Source: Neofusicoccum parvum (Eukaryota; Ascomycota; Dothideomycetes; Botryosphaeriales; Botryosphaeriaceae). From it: a stretch of DNA of 64,000 nucleotides. Both the position numbers and the translations under genes were made by a program. Every line of letters begins with the position of its first letter. Position 1 is the stretch's first letter. Shown in pieces: positions 11,386 to 21,416 of this stretch. The stretch spans positions 2,418,001 to 2,482,000 of the forward strand of contig CP087208.1 in assembly GCA_020912385.1 (NCBI GenBank). The letters are read 5' to 3'. The notes under the pieces are model-generated. The model was not told where the DNA came from. It saw nothing but the letters and a program-made list of their open reading frames with translations, and ran no database searches.

Positions 11386-13143
11386 ATGGATCTTAAAAGA
11401 CTCCGCGGCGCCTTAGACTCGTCCAGTGAGTCACTCAATGGCACCACTGCCAATCTTACGGAGCTGCCTAGCAATATCCTGGAAGCGTTCATACCAGGCT
11501 ACAGTTTGATATCAAGGTTCATCCTGGACGTATTTGGCTTCGATATTGGTCTTGTCGTTTCCGTGGCCATATTGGCCTTCGCAGTCGTTACTTCCGTCAC
11601 GTACATCTGGGACAAAGCATTCTCCTTATTCCAAACCTACTACATGTCAAATGTCTACATCGATGATTCGGACGATTTGTACGATTCGGTGCTGGAATGG
11701 ATTGCCGAGCAGCGCATGTCAAAGGTGTCTCGCTCTATCAAAGCGGTGACACGCTACGGAATGTCACATACAGAAGCTGAAGAGGATAGTGATGGCGCTA
11801 TGGATGAACAAGGGATCTTCAACTATGGCAAGTGGTCTGCGAAGATTCCTCCTCGCTACGAGCCATACTTCGGAAGTCATCGGTTCTGGCACAGTGGGCG
11901 CATGTACATGTTCGATCGCTCCCGCCGGGAGGTGGCGCCGAACCCCTTCCAGCCCAGCCGGAGAGAGGAAGAGCTGATCAAGTTGGCTTGCATTGGTCGC
12001 AGTACTCTCCCCATCAAGTTCCTCCTCGACTACATCAAAATGTGGTCGATTGAAAAGGAGACGGCAATGACGGTGATTCGCCGCCCTGCTAGTAAAGATC
12101 GGTCGAGATACGCTGGTGCTTGGGATCGCCTTCGGTCCAAGCCGTCTCGTCCAATAGAGACTGTTGCCCTCGATCCAGAGCAGAAAGAGAACATCATTGC
12201 CGATATCAATGAGTACCTTCATCCGTCTAGCCCACGTTGGTATGCCACACGCGGAATTCCCTACCGTCGTGGATATCTCTTCCACGGACCTCCCGGCGTT
12301 GGCAAGACCAGTTTGGCGTACGCTCTCGCCGGCATCTTTGGACTAGACATCTACAACATCTCCCTGCTCGAACCAACCCTGACCGAGTCCGACCTCAACC
12401 GCCTGTTCAACAACCTTCCACAGCGATGCATCGTCCTCCTTGAAGACATCGACAGCGCCGGCCTCCTCCGTGACGAGAAGAGCGACCAAGACGATGCCGC
12501 CAACATCAACAACAAGAAGAAGGAGGAATTCAGCGCCGAGACCCTCGCAAAAGCCCTCACCACCGCCAACCGCAAGCAGAAGCAAGCCGACGACAACAAG
12601 CAAGGCATCTCGCTCTCGGGCCTCCTCAACGCCATCGATGGCGTCGCCACGCACGAGGGCCGCGTGCTGGTCATGACGACCAACCACCCAGAGAAGCTCG
12701 ACGACGCGCTCATCCGGCCCGGCCGCGTCGATATGCAGGTCGAGTTCAGCCTGGCGTCGCACGACCAGATGCGCGACATCTTCATCCGCATGTACTCGCC
12801 CGACGACGACGGCCTGAACCTGCACAAGAAAACCCAAAAATCCGTCGCCAACGCGAACGGTGCCCCCAAGGCTGGAGCCCCTGCTGCGAAGCCGAAGACG
12901 GTCATCCCAAAGCTGCCTTTCTCGCCGGCTACCCTGCCCGCACTCTCGAAGGAGGAGCTGCGAGGCTTGGCGGTGAAGTTTGCGGAAAGGCTTCCCGAGG
13001 GCAAGCTCAGCCCGGCGGAGATCCAGAACTTCTTGCTCACGCGCAAGAAGGAGCCGGAGCGGGCGGTGGAGGAGGTGGATGCGTGGGGCGAGGCGTTGTT
13101 GGAGGCGAAGGAGAGGAAGGAGAAGGTCGTGAGGGTGCAGTGA
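11386..13143 (+). CDS. BCS1-like mitochondrial AAA ATPase
   Basis: AAA ATPase of the Bcs1 family. Bcs1 sits in the mitochondrial inner membrane and translocates the folded Rieske protein into complex III. This single-exon gene gives 585 aa from the first ATG (11386). A hydrophobic segment at about residues 54-74 is the expected transmembrane helix, followed by a BCS1_N-like region. Walker A (GPPGVGKT) is near residue 301, Walker B (CIVLLEDID) near 348, the sensor (MTTNHPE) near 429 and the arginine-finger motif RPGRVD near 443. A Lys/Glu-rich insertion of about 45 residues follows Walker B, and a charged tail extends past the AAA lid. It is longer than canonical Bcs1 (about 450 aa), so it is probably one of the expanded BCS1-like paralogues of filamentous fungi rather than the complex III chaperone itself. 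Confidence 0.88.
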   Translation: MDLKRLRGALDSSSESLNGTTANLTELPSNILEAFIPGYSLISRFILDVFGFDIGLVVSVAILAFAVVTSVTYIWDKAFSLFQTYYMSNVYIDDSDDLYDSVLEWIAEQRMSKVSRSIKAVTRYGMSHTEAEEDSDGAMDEQGIFNYGKWSAKIPPRYEPYFGSHRFWHSGRMYMFDRSRREVAPNPFQPSRREEELIKLACIGRSTLPIKFLLDYIKMWSIEKETAMTVIRRPASKDRSRYAGAWDRLRSKPSRPIETVALDPEQKENIIADINEYLHPSSPRWYATRGIPYRRGYLFHGPPGVGKTSLAYALAGIFGLDIYNISLLEPTLTESDLNRLFNNLPQRCIVLLEDIDSAGLLRDEKSDQDDAANINNKKKEEFSAETLAKALTTANRKQKQADDNKQGISLSGLLNAIDGVATHEGRVLVMTTNHPEKLDDALIRPGRVDMQVEFSLASHDQMRDIFIRMYSPDDDGLNLHKKTQKSVANANGAPKAGAPAAKPKTVIPKLPFSPATLPALSKEELRGLAVKFAERLPEGKLSPAEIQNFLLTRKKEPERAVEEVDAWGEALLEAKERKEKVVRVQ

Positions 13144-14251
13144 GCGGGGCCGGTGTGCATAAGTGTTCGTGGAGGGCGGCGTTGTTGATTCAACATCAAG
13201 ATCAACAGGGTGTGGGTGAGTGGACACAAAATTGGGCTGAAACAGATCTGTTGATGATGGGAGGAATACTGGGGGTGCTAATGACGGTACGAAGAACGAC
13301 ACAACCGAGCTAAACACAACGCTGATTGCAAAAGCCGTAATGCTGGAAACAGGTCGAACACAGACTCGGTGTCGGGGAGAAGAGTACCTCAACAGCGAGA
13401 GTTCTAATGCGGTGCATGCGTTTAATGGCCAGCGTTGAGTAGAGCTTTGCATAACTTTCGTTTTCCATTCCAGCAACGATTGTCTTTAATTTCTCTTAAC
13501 TTTCCTTCCGGTGTTGCCCGTCCAAGCTCTACACCTTGGCTCTTTTCTTCCAAGCATATTTCGGGGGACCGATAGACGGTACAAAAAAGAAGCATAGCTC
13601 TTCACGTAGTGATTTCACGTAGTGATTAGTCCTCAGTTCTCGTAGTCTGAAATGAAATTGCGAATTGCGACCAAGAGGATATTCAGAAGGGGTGAAGTCA
13701 GCTTAAGCTCGGAGGCTTCAGGTATACACCTGGAAGCGAAATTGTCGGGTCAGATGCCCCGAAATCCTCCCGGACGAATAGTTGAGCTCTCTACCTTTGA
13801 GTTCCTTGTGAATGCTTTGACTGCAGATGCTCTAATCCGTCGTGCTGGAGCGCCTTGTTGCAAGCGCTGTTGAGTCATCTAAGCTGGATACCGAAGCAGG
13901 CACAAGCTCACCTTCACCGAAACGTTAAGATGAGAAGCTGAGGATGTGGTGTATAATCCGAAGCAGCGGTGTCTTTTCCTACAAAGGTAACAGTAGGACA
14001 TGAGGCCATACTGTAGAGCGAAGTGCTCCCGGGTAATGAGCGAAGCGCCGCAGATTACTCTGTAAATCTACGGGAGGAACTGTTTCGTGATTTTCCTTTC
14101 AACGTGTTCTCCTTTCTACGCTTCCTTTTTAGAATGCATAAATGTATATTAATGTCCTGGTTCTGCAGAAATTAGATAAGAGGTAATCCCTCCATTGCTT
14201 CTCTGCTTCTTGTTTTACTTTTCACCACTGCTCCACCCATGCCTCCACATC
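13144..14251. other. intergenic, convergent 3' ends
   Basis: This gap between convergent genes is AT-richer from 13.4 kb on. A 14-bp unit containing TTCACGTAGTGA occurs twice in tandem near 13602-13628. No coding or RNA feature is supported. Confidence 0.5.
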
Positions 14252-15034
14252 CTAAGCTCCCTCCACCGCAGCAACCTCCACCTTCCCCGGCCGCACCATC
14301 ATCAACGTCTCATACGGCTGTCCCTTGATATCCACAACAAACCCATCCCTCCTCTCAAACCCCAACCGCCGATACGTCGACAAACCCTCCGGACTCGCCT
14401 CGAGATACGCGTCGAAGCGCGCGTTCGCGCTGTTCTCGACCAGCACGTGGTTGACGAGCTGCGACGCAGCGCCACGGCGCTGGTGGGACGGGTGGGTGGC
14501 CAGGAGCTCAAGATCTGCGCGCCATCAATCAGGTCAAATTCAGTTTCGCGGTTAAGTAGGTTGGTGGGAGTAATTGGGGGGTGGGGAGTGTAAAAGCTTA
14601 CACCAGTGCGCCCTCGTCCCCATGCACATCTTGTGCCGCCGCGAGAGTTCTGGGAAGTAGCGCGCGAACAGCTCGCCGTCGCACTCGGGCGGCAGGTCTG
14701 TCGGGATCTCGACGGCGTCCTGCGGGTCAACGCCCTCCATCGGGCGGAGCCACTTGGCGAAGGCGACGATGGTGGGGCCACCGGTCTGTCGCTGCTCGTC
14801 GTTTCCGGAGAAGGTCGGCGTGTCGGTGCCAGCGGCGTACTCGACTAGGTTGTAGAAGGCGGCGCCTTTTTGGTGCGAGAGCTCGTGGGAGAGCGCGGCG
14901 GTCCACCATTGCCGGACGGCGGGCGTGTCCGGGAAGACGGCGCCGCCGAAGGCGTTGGTGCGGAAGGCGGCGAGGTAAATGTCGACGAGGATGGGGATGT
15001 CGGCGAGGACTGTGGGTTGGACTTTGAAGGGCAT
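14252..15034 (-). CDS. GNAT-family N-acetyltransferase
   Basis: Acetyl-CoA-dependent acyltransferase of the GNAT superfamily; the substrate is unknown. Exons are 15034-14602 and 14514-14252, giving 231 aa. The intron (14515-14601) has donor GTAAGC and acceptor CGCAG and joins HW to YLELLATHPSHQRRGAASQLVNHVL. The latter is the GNAT core: the beta4 strand ELLATHP and the acetyl-CoA pyrophosphate-binding loop QRRGAAS (the Q/RxxGxG/A pattern). The C-terminus GLSTYRRLGFERRDGF is the typical beta5-alpha4 region. The N-terminus (VQPTVLADIPILVDIYLAAFRTNAF) matches fungal GNATs of the small cytosolic type. It is convergent with the BCS1-like gene. Confidence 0.88.
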
Positions 15035-16573
15035 GGTTGCAGCTTGCTGTTTCCTTGTTGGAGAATGAAAGGAGTTTGATGCGATGGATAGACGGCGGGT
15101 TGAAAAGTCTTGCTGAGAGATGAGGGCAATGAACTGCTTGTGGTGCTGCTGTGATGCTCGTAAAACAAATCTAAATCAGACGAAAACACTGTGGAATCGA
15201 GAAACTGATGAAATGCATAGAAATGGAATTACTGGGACAGCTATGGAATAAATATGTGTTGTCTTAGTGGCAAGAGACTATCGTCACCGTCCCTCAAAGA
15301 TCAATGGCGGTGTCTGCAAGCATAGAAGAGTGCTTGTGGCAGCTGTGGGAAGAGAAGCGATGTCTCTGGGCGCCAGAGAGGGATTGTCATGATTGGAGAG
15401 CGGGACGGGGAGCAGGGCGGCGACCTTTTGAAGGACAGCGGTGACAGGATCGCTAGCGTGCGGTCGCTAGCCCATGAGTCGTGGCGATGAGTGGAGGATG
15501 AACGCATGCATCTAAGCGCCGTGGCGCCGAGTGCAGCTTCTGTAAGGCAGAGAACCGCAAAATCGATCGTCCGTTGGGATGCGGGGCAACTCACTTTAAA
15601 CTGACCTTCGCGCGCAGGTAATCTTGACCTGGCGCTTAACATCGCGACAACAGCCCGCACACTGTCGGTCGAGACAGCGAGCCTGCTGCAAACCTGCAAC
15701 ACTTTGGTGGCTTCGGGTGCGCACGTAGTCGCCTGTGATACGCTCCGCCATGCTGACCGGATTGCGCCCCATGGAGCAGACGAAGCAACCTAGCGGCTTT
15801 ACCATAAGCCCGGATCCGAACCGAAACCGACATTGGATGTCCAAAGCTGACGCCTCTCGTCACACCCGGCCTTAGCCTGCCATATCCTTCCAACTCTCCC
15901 GCGTGTCGATAATCGAACTTTATATTGGCACGGGACCGCCCTGCATCTTTGCCGAAAGGTTTCAAGGAAATAGCGGGTTGGGTTGTCCTCCTGGCCCCCG
16001 AGATAGAAGCCCCTGATCCGGTGAATGCCGCCCTGGACGGCACCCGGTGGTGGGATGCGCCCAGGAGTCGCTTCTTTATCAGTATGGGGGCACCTCTCCT
16101 GATCGCAAGCCTACGCAACGCGCGGCACGTGCAATCGGAACCAAAAGAGCGCAACCTGCGTCTTCGCGGCTCGGTAGGCGCAGGCGGATTATGCAAGTTC
16201 CGTCTACACTTCCCTTAACCTTCACTCAGGCTCGATCGTCTTTTAACCCCTGTATTTCCTGGGGTAGGTCGTTGCGGTCCCGAGGTTGTGATCCAGGCAG
16301 TCTGGTAACCAACCGGTTGGTTGCCCTTTCGTTTTGGTGTGATATGTGGCCCTGGCGTGCATGATTTGACGGCTTGTTGATGTGACAGTTGAGTGGCCGG
16401 GGAGTAGCCACGGGGTCGGAGGGTCGATCCGCCCCGACGACGAATGAGGTGGCACTCGTGGCCAAGGTTTACGGCGGATTCCGTTTGAACCGTTTAAATG
16501 CTCCCGAGAGTCCTTAACAGGACCGGCGCCCGATGGGAAAGGAGTCGTGATCTTACTCTCTGGTTTTTTAATC
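15035..16573. other. intergenic region, no supported gene
   Basis: This 1.5-kb region is upstream of two divergent genes (GNAT minus, F-box-like plus). A 186-residue frame at 15636-16196 (minus) is Arg/Ser-rich, resembles nothing and overlaps frames on the other strand. No RNA gene was seen. Confidence 0.5.
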
Positions 16574-17689
16574 ATGGGCAGCCGACGCAGCGCAAAAGAT
16601 CGCGTCCTCGAAGTTCCGGATCTGTTGGAGCTTATCCTTCTTTACTGTCCCGTGTTTACACTCCTTCATGCCCAACGCGTCGCCCACACCTGGAGGCACA
16701 CGATCCAGGCGTCGATGCCGCTTCAGCAGGAGCTCTTCTTTCGGCCCAAGCCACGCACCGTCAACGAACTCGGATCAACTGTCTGGCACTACAACCCCCT
16801 CCTCTTCATAGCCTTTCCCTCATGGTTCGCACAACCCCGCAATCGGTATCACATGCCGGATGTGAGAGCCTTTGAGGAGATGGACTGGGACAGGAACCCA
16901 AAGCGCCATAAGGCTTTCACGAGGCCAGAAGCGAGCTGGCGACGTATGCTTCCAACGCAGCCTGCGATTGAAGTCCTGGAAATCGTCAACTTCAGCCATG
17001 GCAAAAAGATGGATGGCGTGAGCAACGATGTGGCATATTTCGAAGACGGTCTCCGTATGGGCGTTTTGTACGACCTTACTGAAGGCCATATTTCTCGCCA
17101 CGTTGTCAGCTCTTTCGCCGCCATCTGGCCCACCGAGGAGCAGGTTTTCCATGCCGACATCTCGGTCGGTTATCATGAAGACCATGCCGATCGGAAGCAA
17201 AGAGAGGAGACTGACAACCCGCCTCCGCCGCCATCGCCGCCACAGAGGCCAACGCCGGTGCCAATCAAGACGGGCATCCACGACGGCGCGATCGTGAGTA
17301 CTGAACCGCTCAGTACACCGTTGCCCTCACCCTGGGTCATCGGTTCACTGGTCTCTACGAGGGTCAGAGAAGAAAAGGAGAAAGAGGTCGAGCCAGTTGA
17401 GGGAGCGGGCGAGCCAGAGGAAGACTACTACGACGATACCGACAGCGTCTCTGACGACGACACTGATTCGCTCTGTGGCCAGACCAACTACGGACACCAC
17501 GTCACCCTAGTGTTGGCCCATGTCCAACAGGTCCATCCGGGATCATTCCCTCCGGAGCGCAAGTGGAAAAGCGAAGGCCAGGAGGCTGTTTCTATCCATA
17601 TCGGAAAATATAGGTACCGAGACCATGGGGGCACCTGGAAAGATATAGAGACCGAGATGGAAACCATACCAGAGGCGAAAAAGGAATAG
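16574..17689 (+). CDS. F-box-like protein with acidic C-terminus
   Basis: Single-exon gene of 371 aa starting at MGSRRSAKDRVLEVPD; the frame is open upstream to 16547 but without an ATG. Residues about 11-50 (VLEVPDLLELILLYCPVFTLLHAQRVAHTWRHTIQAS) have the pattern of a fungal F-box-like helix bundle: a leucine-rich first helix, then LL.aqRVahtWr. It continues with LQQELFFRPKP, a phrase common in fungal F-box-like proteins. F-box proteins recruit substrates to SCF ubiquitin ligases, but no recognised substrate domain is visible here. The C-terminal third holds a Pro-rich stretch (PPPPPSPPQRPTP) and an acidic stretch (EEDYYDDTDSVSDDDTD). The target is unknown. Confidence 0.75.
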   Translation: MGSRRSAKDRVLEVPDLLELILLYCPVFTLLHAQRVAHTWRHTIQASMPLQQELFFRPKPRTVNELGSTVWHYNPLLFIAFPSWFAQPRNRYHMPDVRAFEEMDWDRNPKRHKAFTRPEASWRRMLPTQPAIEVLEIVNFSHGKKMDGVSNDVAYFEDGLRMGVLYDLTEGHISRHVVSSFAAIWPTEEQVFHADISVGYHEDHADRKQREETDNPPPPPSPPQRPTPVPIKTGIHDGAIVSTEPLSTPLPSPWVIGSLVSTRVREEKEKEVEPVEGAGEPEEDYYDDTDSVSDDDTDSLCGQTNYGHHVTLVLAHVQQVHPGSFPPERKWKSEGQEAVSIHIGKYRYRDHGGTWKDIETEMETIPEAKKE

Positions 17690-18784
17690 ACTGGTTCTGA
17701 ACTTTGGCACTGGTACCTGGTGTTCGGGTTTGCGATGGCGTCCTCTGCGCATTGATGTCCTCTTGTCTTCCGCTTCCTTCTGCTTGCTGATCATGACAGC
17801 TTCAGTTGTATACCTTGGCATGCTATTTTATTCCTTTGAGCATGGAGAAGAAAGCTTCGAGATATCTGCCCTGGTCTCTTTCCTTGCGGGGTGCAGAAGC
17901 AGGCTACACCTGGGCGGGCATTGCCAATTGGCAAACCTTTCAAGTCGCAGAAGGCCAGCGTGATTGAAATGTCGGGGACGAGAAAAGACGCCCCGGTCGA
18001 ATGTCTCTTGAAGCCTTGAGAATGCTCCGCACAGGCTGAAGTTGGTCGATGCCGCTTTGAAGAGAGCCGATGGGAAGCGCAGTGGCCACGACTTCTTCTG
18101 GTGGACAAACTTGGCGAGCGGCTCGCAGAGTCGAGCGGCAGGGATCGACGAAAGACTGTCAGCTTCGAAGCTCGTGGCGCGTGCCAGCTGATCCCCAGCG
18201 GCACGAAAGTAAGCGGGTGGCAGTTCACCAATCAAGGTTAGCGGGAGGGCCATGGTGAGCAGGCGTGCTGGGTTCGGGCAGCTTCCAAGAGCGGCAGCCA
18301 GGTTTCTTCTCGCGCGCCAACGCGCCGTCTATCGCGGTATGCGCCGGGCTGATATCGTCGCCTGCTGCCAGGCCGGAGCCGAGTAACGCTGGAGGCGCTG
18401 TTGATTTCTCTTGTTTGACGTGGGCGGGGCGAGTCCGTTAGGCGGGCGCCAAGCGACAGGGATCCGTGCAGCTTGTGACGACCGCAGCTTCCAAACAGCT
18501 TGCCCAACCCACCCATCAACCTCCAACTGACGCCCGGGTGCATGCGTCTTGGTCTCCGTCCCCAGCTCAAGTCCCGGCCTTCTCTCCTCGACCTTGTGTC
18601 CAAGACTGCCAACCCCGCCCTCAGCCGCCCCTCCACTCCAGTGCCATCTGAGCTTGACGAGGACGACGAGCGTCCAGCACCCTACGAGGTCCCACTTCCC
18701 GAGTCGCCCCAGCACACGCGCTCCCGACCACGCATCAGCTCCTTTAGACTGCCCACTGACGCCAATCCATCTCCAGAGCTCAAA
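17690..18784. other. intergenic region upstream of VMA1
   Basis: From 18542 an ATG opens a frame that runs without a stop into the VMA1 first exon (see findings). The rest shows no coding feature with family resemblance and no RNA gene. Confidence 0.5.
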
Positions 18785-20958
18785 ATGCCGCCGGTAAGCC
18801 CAAGGCCCAACACCTGGAAAAGGCGGTGGCTGATGCGGTGACCAACAGAAGCAGAACCAGCGCAAGGTCCAGGAAGCTGGCGAAGAGCAGTATGGTGCGT
18901 TGAACATCTCCATCTTTGTCGCACCCACGCGCTGACCCAATGCTACCACAGGCTCTGTCTTCTCCGTTTCCGGGTACGTCGTCGAAGCTCCGCCCTGCCC
19001 CCGCCCGTCTGACAAACAAACAGTCCCGTCATTGTCGCCGAGAACATGATCGGCTGCGCCATGTACGAGCTTGTCCGCGTCGGTCACGATAGTCTGGTTG
19101 GAGAAGTCATTAGGATTGAGGCCGACAAGGCCACCATCCAGGTCTACGAGGAGACCGGTAAGCTTGGCACCCTGCCCAGGCGGCGAAATGAGATCAAGAG
19201 AGTGGGAAGGTCGTCTGATACGTTACAGCTGGTGTCACCGTCGGCGACCCCGTCATCCGCTCAGGAAAGCCTCTCTCCGTCGAGCTCGGCCCCGGTTTGA
19301 TGGAGACGATTTACGATGGTATCCAGCGTCCCCTCCGCAGTATCTCCGACGTCTCCAAGAGCATTTACATTCCCCGTGGCATTGACGTGCCTGCTCTGAA
19401 CCGCGAGTACAAGTGGGACTTCACGCCCGGCAAGCTGAAGGTTGGCGACCACATCACCGGCGGTGATGTCTTTGGCTCCGTCTTCGAGAACTCGCTGCTC
19501 AACGACCACAAAATCCTGCTCCCTCCCAGGGCGCGGGGTACTATCACGCGCATTGCTGAGAAGGGCAGCTACACTGTGGATGAGAAGATTCTCGAGGTTG
19601 AGTTCGATGGCAAGAAGACGGAATTCAGCATGATGCACAACTGGCCCGTCCGTGTGCCTCGTCCCGTCAATGAGAAGCTGTCTTCGGACTCGCCACTTAT
19701 TGTCGGACAGCGTGTGCTGGACGCCCTCTTCCCTAGTGTCCAGGGTGGCACTGTCTGTATTCCTGGTGCCTTCGGCTGTGGCAAGACTGTCATCTCCCAG
19801 AGTTTGTCCAAGTTCTCCAACAGTGACATCATCGTTTACGTCGGATGCGGTGAGCGCGGTAACGAGATGGCTGAAGTCTTGATGGATTTCCCTGAGGTGC
19901 GTGCCGACCATATGCTCCCCCGCTGCAATTGCTAACTCTATACCAGCTTACGATCGACGTTGGCGGCCGCAAGGAGCCCATCATGAAGCGTACTACCCTC
20001 ATCGCCAACACCTCCAACATGCCTGTGGCCGCAAGAGAAGCTTCCATCTACACTGGTATTACTGTCGCCGAGTACTTCCGTGATCAAGGCAAGGACGTTG
20101 CTATGATGGCCGATTCTTCGTCGCGCTGGGCCGAGGCTCTTCGTGAGATTTCCGGTCGTCTTGGGGAGATGCCTGCTGATCAGGGTTTCCCCGCGTATCT
20201 CGGTGCCAAGCTTGCTTCCTTCTACGAGCGTGCTGGCCGTGTTACCGCGCTTGGTAGCCCTGACCGCAAGGGCAGTGTCAGTATTGTCGGAGCCGTCAGC
20301 CCGCCCGGTGGTGATTTCTCGGATCCCGTTACTAGCAGTACCCTCGGTATCGTCCAGGTCTTCTGGGGTCTTGACAAGAAGCTGGCGCAGCGCAAGCACT
20401 TCCCGTCGGTCAACACGTCTATGTCGTACAGCAAGTACACGGGCCCTCTCGAGAAGTACTACCAGGAGAACAACCCCGACTTCCCCCGCCTGAGGGACAG
20501 GATCAAGGAGCTGCTCTCGACGTCAGAGGATCTGGACCAGGTTGTCCAGCTGGTCGGAAAGTCGGCGCTGGGTGACCCAGATAAGATCACTCTGGACGTT
20601 GCCACGCTGCTCAAGGAAGACTTCCTTCAGCAAAACGGCTACAGTGACTACGACCAGTTCTGCCCGCTGTGGAAGACGGAATGGATGATGAAGGCCATGA
20701 TGGGCTTCCACGACGAGGCACAAAAGGCAGTCGCACAAGGCCAGAGCTGGGCCAAGGTTAGGGACGCTACGTCGGACATTCAGACTGCGCTGAGGAGCAT
20801 GAAGTTCGAGGTGCCTAGCGAAGGCGAGGAGAAGATCACGAAGAAGGTATGTTGTGGAGTCACGTGGACAGGCAAGAAGCTGGACGCTAACGCGATTGCA
20901 GTACGAGGAGCTGTACCAGAAGATGCAGGAGAAGTTCGCGGCTGTGACGGACGAGTAG
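18785..20958 (+). CDS. VMA1: V-type H+-ATPase catalytic subunit A
   Basis: ATP-hydrolysing subunit of the V1 sector, which drives acidification of the vacuole and endomembranes. Exons are 18785-18793, 18849-18894, 18952-18973, 19024-19157, 19229-19896, 19947-20846 and 20902-20958, giving 611 aa, the usual length. The N-terminus reads [27 protein letters not shown]. The Walker A motif GAFGCGKT lies at about residues 252-259. Also visible are [42 protein letters not shown], and the C-terminus [18 protein letters not shown]. The P-loop is followed directly by VISQS and the region is uninterrupted, so there is no intein of the yeast VDE type. Four introns lie in the first 450 bases. An in-frame upstream ATG at 18542 would add 81 residues not found in the family. 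The next gene on the same strand also serves the vacuole. Confidence 0.96.
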
Positions 20959-21416
20959 GTTTCGGAGCGGTGGATGGTTTCAGGCGGGCGAGGGTTGAAG
21001 AAGGCGGTGTGGCATTGCGAACAGAGCGACCGAAGTGTTCTTTTCTGAATTTTGCTTCGCAGTCACGTCACGACTGTGTAGATAGAATGTACATGATGAC
21101 TATTTCACGTTTGCCGTCGGGCTGCTGGCCGTGGGCGTGTGGCCAAATGGTGGTGCCTGGTGACTGTTGGGCCCCGGTCCACGCGGCCGCATGCGCCACC
21201 CCTGCCACAGCTGGTCGGGCCCTGCCCTGTCGCTTGGCGGGCAGCGCTCTCCTATGATGAACGTGCCAGCAAGCTTCAACAACGCACAACTTTACTTCCC
21301 ACCCGCTCCATATCCACGCGCATCCGACTCTGTCACGGGCGCGAACGGCCTGCCTTGCCCCGTTCCCGACCTGCTACACGGACTCCGCATCACCGCCCGC
21401 GAGCACGCCGCCCATC
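20959..21416. promoter_or_regulatory. VMA1-VPS1 spacer
   Basis: This 458-base spacer between two same-strand genes holds the VMA1 3' UTR and the VPS1 promoter and leader. No other feature was seen. Confidence 0.5.

Noticed and set aside
12343..13476. 377-aa minus-strand frame over the BCS1-like gene
   Set aside because: Antisense shadow of the AAA ATPase coding region.
19229..20846. Intein in VMA1, as in yeast
   Set aside because: The protein reads through the catalytic region without insertion.
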